A stretch of 64,000 nt of DNA, from assembly GCA_019828545.1 (NCBI GenBank), contig JACVRA010000307.1:46341-110340 (forward strand). Direction: 5' to 3'. How positions within the stretch are numbered: position 1 is the stretch's first letter; each line of letters opens with the position of its first letter. The notes beneath the pieces were generated by a model, which searched no databases, was not told the DNA's origin, and was given only the letters and a program-made list of their open reading frames with translations. This DNA is from Paracamarosporium sp. OC-R06-R3 (Eukaryota; Ascomycota; Dothideomycetes; Pleosporales; Didymosphaeriaceae). This document shows, in pieces, positions 56,410 through 64,000 of the stretch. The position numbers and the translations under genes were made by a program.

Positions 56410-58899
56410 CTAATTAATAGTTAATTAAGTTTAAACTATAAATTAGTAAGAGTAAAAATAAATTATATAAGTTATAGTATATATAATTTATTTTATTACC
56501 TATTAGTATATAGGAGACTATATAAGTTTAGATATATATAGTCTACTTTTTAAATAATAAATTAACTTTTTATAACCTACCTAAAGCCTAACTACTATAG
56601 GAAGTAAAGAGAAAATAATATAAGACGTATAATAAAGGCTATATAGACTATAGGCCTATAATAATAATATATCTCTACTAGTTATATATACCTCTTATAA
56701 GTATATTTAGGATTTATCTTTAGTATTAGTAGAAGCTTTAAATTATTAGTAAAGGTAAGCTACTATATAATAATAGCTTTATTATAGCCTATCTATACTA
56801 GTCTATATAAGGACAATAATAATTTATTTTAAAAAAAGAGTACTACTCTTTTTAAAAGTAATAGTAATTAATCTACATTTAAATAGTATATATAAGAAAT
56901 ATAAATAATAATATAAATACTATAAGAGTATATATAACTTAAATACTAAATAAATTAGATTAATATAGTAAGTAATTTATTACCTATATAAATAAACTCT
57001 TATATAGTATACGTAATTATAGGCCTTTATATAATAAGCCTTAAAGGAAAGATATTATATAAAGGATATATAAAAGACTTTAATAAATAGATAGTAAAAT
57101 AGTTTAACGTACTTACTTATATAATTAAAAAAGAACTTATTAACGTCCTATCTAACAATAGCATTATAATAGAAGATAACTTAAAAGGAGATAATAAGTA
57201 CTTAGTTACTAAAAAGCTATATAATATAATCTAATACCTTAAGATTCTTTTATATAATAATACTCTAAAAGTATTATAGTAACTAAAGATTTAATTATAT
57301 AATATAAGGCTAATACTTTAGCAAAGAGAATTACTACTATATAAATAATAATAATAACCTTAATAATATTAAGAAGATTAATAATATTAGAAGGATTAAC
57401 CTTAGCTATATCTTAGCCAAGAAGCTAAACCTTAACTAAGGCCTAGTATACTATATAATAACTACTATTAAATATACTTATAATAGTTAAAGTATTAGAT
57501 ACCTTTTTACTTAGCTAAAGTATAACTATATAAGACGCTAGTACTACTATATCTAGGAATACGTTTATAAGTAATGTTACCTTTTTAAATAGTAAGACTA
57601 TATAAGTTACTACTAAAAGAATATATTCTACTTTAAAGACTTCCTATTAATAAAATAATTTAATTTTAGAAGGTATAGAAGAAGGAGAATAATTACTCTA
57701 AAGCTCTATATAATATTTTAGTAGACAAGACTTAACTCTTTATTAACCTTTACTAAAGACTTAATATTAATAAGAGTTAGTATATAAAAGCTTTTCTAGA
57801 TATCTTAAGTAGTTATATATAAATATACTATATCTATAGTATATAACCTAGTAAGATATAAAAGTTCTTATATAAGGCTTTAAGTATATACTTTAATACT
57901 ACTATTAATTACTTTTAGTACTATAATAACTAGACAACCTTAACCTTTATATACTATTAATAAAAGAATTCTAATAAATTACTATATAAAGTACTTAAAG
58001 CTATAATTAATAAGCTTACCCTTATATAATAAGCCCTAGGAGTAGGCTTTAGTAAAGAAATAACTCTTTATATAGCTATTATACAAGTATACTATAGCTA
58101 TACTAAACTTAAATTAATATTATTTAATATTAAGCCTATATATAAAGGACTATTTAATAACCTCTATATAATAATCTAAGTTATAATAAATAGAAGATTT
58201 AATTAGTATATTACTAAATTAAATAAGGATCTATATAAAGTATACTATATAAATAAAAGGTATAACTTTATATAAAAAGGCCAATACCCTATAAGTTATA
58301 GAAAAGGATCTTAAGGGAGATAGCTAAGAAGCTTATTCTACTTTAGCTCTATAAATAATTATACAAAAGCTAAGTAATACTTTATATATAATAAAAAGGG
58401 TTACTAGTTAATAAAATACTTTCGTATAGAAAGAATATAAGCTACTAGATAATATATTATAGTATATAAGTACTTTTATAAGGAAGAACTTTTATATAAT
58501 ACTATTAAAACTTATATATAGGACTATAAAGGACTAAGTAATAATAAAGCCCTATATAATAACTATAGTAGTAATAAAAAAGATAAAAATAATATAGAAA
58601 TAGTAGTTATATATTTAATAACTATAGTATACCTTTACTATATAACTACTAAAGACATCTATAAAGATAAGTTAAAAAAGTATATAGAATAGTTTATACT
58701 AGAGGATTAATACTATATAACGTACTAAAGAGAATTATAGAATATAGGTACTATAAAACTATTAATAATTAATTATATATAGCTAAAAGTATACGTACGT
58801 AAGAACCTATATATAAAGATTAATTAAACCTTAAGTAATATAAATATTAGCTTTAAAGGAGATAACCTATAAGGTTTAATAAGTACTATATAAATTAAA

Positions 58900-61800
58900 A
58901 ATCCTATAAGAATTATAACCTATTATATTTTAAATATATTAACCCCATTCCTATTATTACTTATAGATGCTAATAAGCTAAGAGCTTATTTTAATAATAT
59001 ACTTAACGTTATAGTATAAAAAGATAGTATAATAGTTTCTATTATATAAAAATAAAAATATCTATTTTTTAATACTAATAAATAAGATACTACTTTATTC
59101 TTTATAAAATAGGAACTATAATGGCTTTATTATAAATTTAAATACCTCTATATAAAAAGACTATATAAAATACTTATAAATACTAGCTATAAGATAGACC
59201 TAGTTATTTTAAATAAAATTTAAAAGTTCTATTACTACTACCAATTATATAACTAAGCTTTAAGAAGATTTAAGTTTTTAATTAAGAATAATACCTACTT
59301 TAACTATAAAGTAATAGTTAATATTATATATATTAAAATAAAAAATATATTATATATAATTAATATAGATACCTTATTTTAAGCTACTATCTTTTTAAAG
59401 TTAATATTTATATAAGATATATAGGAAGTACTATATAAATATTAAATTAACGTTTATTAAGGTCTACTTAACTATATTATATATAATCTAGGTATAAACT
59501 TTACATTAGAGGAGTTTAAATCCTATATAAAGATTATTAGTATAACCTATAAATAAATACCTATTAAAGTATATTAGGTAGTAGGGAAGGTAGAATACTT
59601 ATATACAACTTTATAAAAAGTTTTTAATATTCTTAAGAATAAACTAAATCCCTATATAGATAAGAAAGACATCCTTTAAATAATAATAAAGGCTATTAAT
59701 AATATAGTAGACCTAAATAGCCTAGTACTAATACTTTTTATTTTTAAAGTATACTTAAGAATTAATATAGACTCTCTACTATTACTAAATATTATTATAT
59801 AAGTAGAGGTAGTATAAAAAGTAATAAAAATACTATAAGTATAAAAAAATAAAATAAACATTAATTATATAATTAATATAAGAAATAGTCTATTATTATA
59901 TAAAGTCCTACAACTACTATTATACTTAAAGGTTATAGTATAGAGAGAAAAGAATGGCTAGAACGGCCTATATAAAATTAAAAATATTAAAGGCCAAGAT
60001 ATTATTTTAAACTTAGGTAATAGACTTATAAAATTTTACTATATATAAGTTAAGTTATACTATTATAAATATAAAGATGCTGCTTAAGATAAATGGGATA
60101 ATTAAGTTATTTCTATATAAAGAGAACTATTTATAGTATAAAGAAGAGGACGTCCTAAAAAGAACTAAAATTAAGTTTAAACTTAACTAAAGAAAAGAGG
60201 ATGACCTAAAAAGGATACTATATATAATAATTCTTAAAAGATACTAGAGAATAAGATATATAAAAAAACTAATTAGGAAATACTAAACGTAGAAAACTAC
60301 TTTATATAAAGAAGTAAAAAAATTAATAAAAATACTACTATATATATATAAATATTCCTAACTAACTACGTTAAGACGTATATATTCCTAATATAAAAAG
60401 AAAAAGATAACTAAAATTTAATAGTAAAAGTTTATATAGATAATATAATTAATATACTAAAAGTACTATTTAAAAAATTAGACTATACAGAGATAAAAGT
60501 ACTAATTATAAATAATACTTTTAAGATATTATAATTTAATTCTATTAAATACTAAAGTAAAATCTTTAACCTTTATTTTATATAAGAAATTAAAGGTAAG
60601 AGTACTTAATTATATAAAAAATCTCGGCTTATATTTATTAGTTACTTAGATAAGGAAAAGAAGACTATTCTTACTTAATTACTAATTATCTAAAGGATAA
60701 GTTAATAACTACTACTTATAATAAAATTAAGTCTACACTATTTATATAATATATACTTTAAGTTATAAGATATTACTTAAGTATATATTTAATTAATAGA
60801 TAAACTAGTATATACGCTGTATATAAAACTACTAAAGGAGATATATATAAGTTTTTTAAAGAATATAATCTTCTAAGTTATATAACCCTTATATAGTATA
60901 GTTAAATTAAGACTATACTAATTTAAAATATACTATAATTATTATAAAGAGAAGCTAAAGATATAAATCTCTTTATATAATCTCTATTTTTTAATTATAG
61001 ATAAAGGACTATATACTTTTAGTATAATAGATTTTTAAATAGATAATATACTTAATATTACTATTTAAAACTTTATATAAAGGGAAGAAAATAAGCTTTA
61101 TTAAGCCAAGTTTTATATAAAAGACAAGACTATCTTAGAAGTTAACTAGCCTATTAAGTTTAATAGTAGAAGAATTATATTAAAGAAGAATATAATTGTC
61201 CTTATATAAAAGAGATAAGTAAAGTAGCTCTATATAATTAATCTAAAGGATAAAGACGTAGCCTAGAGATATATTAAGTAATAAATAAGAGAAGCTTATA
61301 TTATATTTATATATTAATTAAAAGCTATATTTAATTTTTTTATTACTATATAAACTATAGAACCTTCGTACGAAGATATTAAAGCTTTAAATATATAAAT
61401 TTAATAATAAATTAATAATAATATATAAGGACTTTACTATATCTTATTAAATCTCTACTATATAAAGCTATTTATCTTTACTAATAGATTATTTATAAAT
61501 AATAAGAATCTTAGCTTACAGCTTAGCTTTATTATTATCTTAGATAATAAGGACTGTATAAAATAAGATAATAACTTTAAGATTTCTAGCAATATTATAT
61601 ACTAAAGTTTAATAAAGTATAAAAGAGTTATAAGGAATATACTTATTAGTAAACTATATAAAATAGTAGGTAGTTTTAATAATATAATTATATTAAGTAC
61701 TATTCTTTAAATAATTATATATACTCTTAAGCTACTACCTATCCTAGTAGTTATCTATATAGATTTAAAATCTCTATATAATTACCTTATATAACTTAGT

Positions 61801-62040
61801 ATTATAAATAAGAAATATCTTATAATTAATATTATATTACTTTAGGAATTATATAAGTAGTAAAAGATCTTAAAGATTAAGTAAATTAATAATAAAGACA
61901 ACTTTATAAATACCTATATAAAGAAGGCCTTAAATTATATACTAAAAAGTCTAGTCTCTATAAATACCTTAGTAGTAAACGTAGAAGCTTTAGTAGACTA
62001 TATAATTACTATTAATAATAATATAACTAACTAACTTTTA
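58900..62040 (+). pseudogene. Copia pol remnant (integrase, reverse transcriptase, RNase H)
   Basis: Translation through many stops gives recognisable order. Integrase zinc-finger region and core: RRFKFLIKNN, then IYNLGINFTLEEFKSYIKII (the D-x-G-x-N-F-x-S-x-E-F region) and GKVEYLYTTLQKVFNILKN (about 59584-59640). A basic linker has RRGRPKKN (about 60145-60168) and a second GRP-like copy. Reverse transcriptase: YLRDIT.AYI.S..., YIKPPKE (60750-60850), PLYGI (about 60890), F.IDNILNIT (about 61040, where the catalytic DD is now DN). RNase H: KLFIFTNRLFINNKNLS (about 61465; TD is now TN). Changes of Asp to Asn and Gln to stop are those expected from RIP. Gag should lie between 56.4 and 58.9 kb but is not confidently readable. 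Confidence 0.72.
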
Positions 62041-63281
62041 TAAACTCTATTATATATAGAGAGGATTTCTTTTTAGTCTATTCTATTTAACTTTATATAT
62101 ATATTTATATACTTATTTTATACTTATTTTATACTTATTTAAATAGAAGCTTCTATTAATCTATTAAAAAGAAAAAAGAAAAATAATAATATAAGAAGAG
62201 AAGAAAAGAAATACTTAGTTTAGTACTTAAGAGTAGTACTTATACTATATACTATAGGATTATTATATATAAGACCTATATATACTATTTTAAAAAATTA
62301 CTAAAGTATAATACTCTATAAAGGGAAAGGGTTTAATACCCCCTTTATAATACTATATATAGGGCTATATAGTTACTCTATTATATAACTATATAAGTAG
62401 TATATAAAAATACCCCTTCTACTAAATTACCTTTACTACTTATAGCCTTAGGTTAATATTTATAGGCAATACTATATTTATATTATATAATAGTAGTAGT
62501 TATACTATAGTTTCTTCTAGCTATAATACTATTATTATACAAAACTATAAAGGGATATAACTATATATATATTAATATAGAGACCTAATAGGAAGTCTTT
62601 TATAGTATTACTATTAATTAAAATAGTAACCTAAATTTAATTATTTAAAGTAAAGACATATAAGAGTATAAAGTTTAAAATAATAATAATTTATTAATTA
62701 TTAACTATTATAGTTTAGTATAATCTACACTATAGTTAATATTATATAAAAAGAAAAGAGAAGAGTTAAAAAATAAAAAGAGCTTTTTAAAGAGATTCTA
62801 AACTACGTATAGAAAGAGAAAGGGTAGTAGATAAATAAAAAATAAAAAGTAAAAGAGAAAAAAGACTACCTTTTTATATCTTACTATAATACTACTATTT
62901 TATATAAATGGCAAGTTTTATTAAGTTTACTATTAACTTATAATATAATTATACACTTTTATTAGTTTATTATAATTAGAATTAACGAAAAGTATATACT
63001 ATATAATTAAATAATACTTATATAATTTAATAGTATAAGTTACGTAATTTAGCTACCTTACTTAATTAAGTAAGTATACGTTATATAACTTAATTATTTT
63101 ATTTAATTAAATAAATATATATTGCGTAATCTAGCTATTAAATATAAATATAATAAAAAGAGGTAAGTAACATACGAAAGGAGGGATAGGAATAAAAATA
63201 TAAATAAATTAATTAATTAATAGATTATATAAAGATAGAGATTAACTAAGTAGATTAACTTATAAAAAGAAAAGTTATTAG

Positions 63282-63531
63282 TATTTATATATAGTATAGA
63301 TTAGATAAGAATATCTACTTAATATACTTAAGTTATATAGCTAAGCTATATAATAGTTATATATTTAGGCTAAATATAAAACTATTTTAATCCTATATAA
63401 TTAAGATAGCTAAGATAATATATAATTAATTTTTAAAGTTTTACTTTTTTACTCTATATATTATATACACTATATAAAGCTTATACTAGTTTATAATATT
63501 TAATACTTAACTAGCTAAAGTTTATTTAATA
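63282..63531 (+). repeat. 3' LTR of the Copia element
   Basis: 250-bp partner of the 5' LTR; differences are mostly transitions. Confidence 0.85.
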
Positions 63532-64000
63532 AGTATAACTATAAAAGAGCCCTCTATAAGAATTCTAAAGTTATATAAGCTTAGTTTTAGCTTATAGAGA
63601 ATACTAAAGCTAAGTATAGTATCCTAAATAATAATATTTATAATTTTAATAAGTTAGGCTTTATAATAGGTATAATATTAACTAGAGTAGTTATTATAGA
63701 CTTTAAGTATTAAAAAAGGCTAAAGAGTATATAGTAGGGTAACTAAAAATAAACTATAATTATTTAAGGTATTAATATAATAAAGTAGATAATTCTACCC
63801 TTTATTATCTTTTAAAATAAGTACTACCTCTTTATATAATATAAAGAGAAGGATCTATTATATAATTAGGTTATTATAGTCTTTAAGAATGGCTAAATAA
63901 TAAATAAGCTTAGTTTATATTAGCTAAAGCACTTTAATAAGTATATAAAGAAGTATATTATTAGTATAGCACGTTTACTTATTATTAATAGCTATAAGAG

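Larger units (their letters stand above)
56160..63531 (+). mobile_element. Ty1/Copia LTR retrotransposon, full length, heavily RIP-mutated
   Basis: 250-bp direct repeats (56160-56409 and 63282-63531) start TATTTATATATAG and end TTTAATA, that is TG...CA after C-to-T/G-to-A change. They are flanked by AATAT (56155-56159) and AGTAT (63532-63536). Transposon copy A reads AGTAT at the homologous position, so the left copy of the duplication carries a G-to-A change. The 6.87-kb interior is almost pure A/T. Its order integrase, reverse transcriptase, RNase H identifies Copia rather than Gypsy. A purine-rich stretch (AAAAAGAAAAG) precedes the 3' LTR. The element sits inside copy B and is inactive. 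Confidence 0.88.
53635..64000 (+). mobile_element. Fot1/pogo-type DNA transposon, copy B (inverted, nested insertions, truncated by window)
   Basis: This starts at a RIP-changed TIR (ATGTACTTTATAAGTAAG; compare ACGTACTTGATAAGCGAG in copy A) next to TA (53633-53634). It is the reverse complement of copy A. Transposon sequence is seen at 53635-53934, 55972-56159 and 63532-64000, interrupted by a gag-only LTR element and a Copia element. The segments join in register with copy A. The last 120 bp translate to remnants of KHFNKYIKKYI...RLLIINS, the DDE domain preceding the LQPL motif. By comparison with copy A, roughly 0.9 kb should lie beyond the window. Confidence 0.88.

Noticed and set aside
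59676..59861. 61-codon open frame on the minus strand in the Copia element
   Set aside because: Composed of codons for A/T-only sequence and antisense to the integrase remnant; explained by loss of stop-free constraint in RIP-mutated DNA.
53400..64000. The A/T-rich block as a centromere core
   Set aside because: It is fully explained by nested, RIP-mutated elements with defined ends. A centromere cannot be excluded without chromatin data, but nothing in the sequence requires it.

Overview
The window comes from a filamentous ascomycete (Pezizomycotina), most likely a Dothideomycete such as a Pleosporales member; the order is inference. The evidence is introns of mostly 45-60 nt with CTAAC/CTGAC-like branch sites, fungal-specific families (HET, NACHT-ankyrin, Zn2Cys6 plus fungal_trans, Dal5-type MFS, NCS1 permease), and a transposon block eroded by C-to-T changes of the repeat-induced point mutation (RIP) type.

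Layout. 1-2.5 kb is non-coding with degenerate repeats. 2.5-7.6 kb (-) is a four-exon NACHT-ankyrin NLR-like gene. 9.06-9.37 kb (+) is a small membrane ORF with two decayed relatives at 2.26 and 34.05 kb. 9.5-11.3 kb (-) is an unrecognised protein. 12.4-15.5 kb (-) is GPI ethanolamine phosphate transferase 3 (GPI13/PIG-O). 16.4-19.5 kb (-) is a Puf3-like Pumilio protein. A GC-rich divergent intergenic stretch of about 2.9 kb follows, then a single-pass membrane protein (22.4 kb, +). 24.0-26.5 kb (+) is a HET protein, 26.8-28.5 kb (-) an NCS1 purine/cytosine permease, 29.9-31.2 kb (-) a secreted astacin-type metalloprotease, 32.2-33.7 kb (+) an unrecognised protein, 34.7-35.8 kb (+) a Cdc123/D123-like protein, 36.2-38.0 kb (-) a Dal5-family MFS transporter, 38.5-40.9 kb (-) a Zn2Cys6 regulator, 41.2-42.6 kb (+) an F-box protein, 42.7-43.1 kb (-) a polyketide synthase KS relic, 43.6-44.5 kb (-) a histidine phosphatase, 45.1-47.2 kb (+) a second HET protein, and 48.6-50.9 kb (+) a multi-pass membrane protein.

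From 50.93 kb to the right edge the sequence is a nested mobile-element block. Copy A of a Fot1/pogo-type DNA transposon (50934-53366, TIRs, TA duplication) is interrupted by a 560-bp miniature LTR element (TRIM) with identical-length 171-bp LTRs and a GAAAC duplication. An inverted copy B starts 268 bp further on (53635) and runs off the window. It is interrupted by a 2037-bp gag-only LTR element (280-bp LTRs, AAGAG duplication) and by a 7372-bp Ty1/Copia element (250-bp LTRs, AGTAT duplication with one copy changed to AATAT). The Copia element and copy B are almost pure A/T; the TRIM and gag-only elements are much less mutated, so they are probably younger.

The genic part mixes housekeeping genes (GPI13, Puf3) with accessory functions. 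Three families linked to fungal nonself recognition (one NLR, two HET) lie within 45 kb. The strongest novelty candidates are the TRIM, which carries a Tf1-like self-priming signature, and the gag-only element. Gene models were built by hand from splice signals and reading frame; no database search was run.
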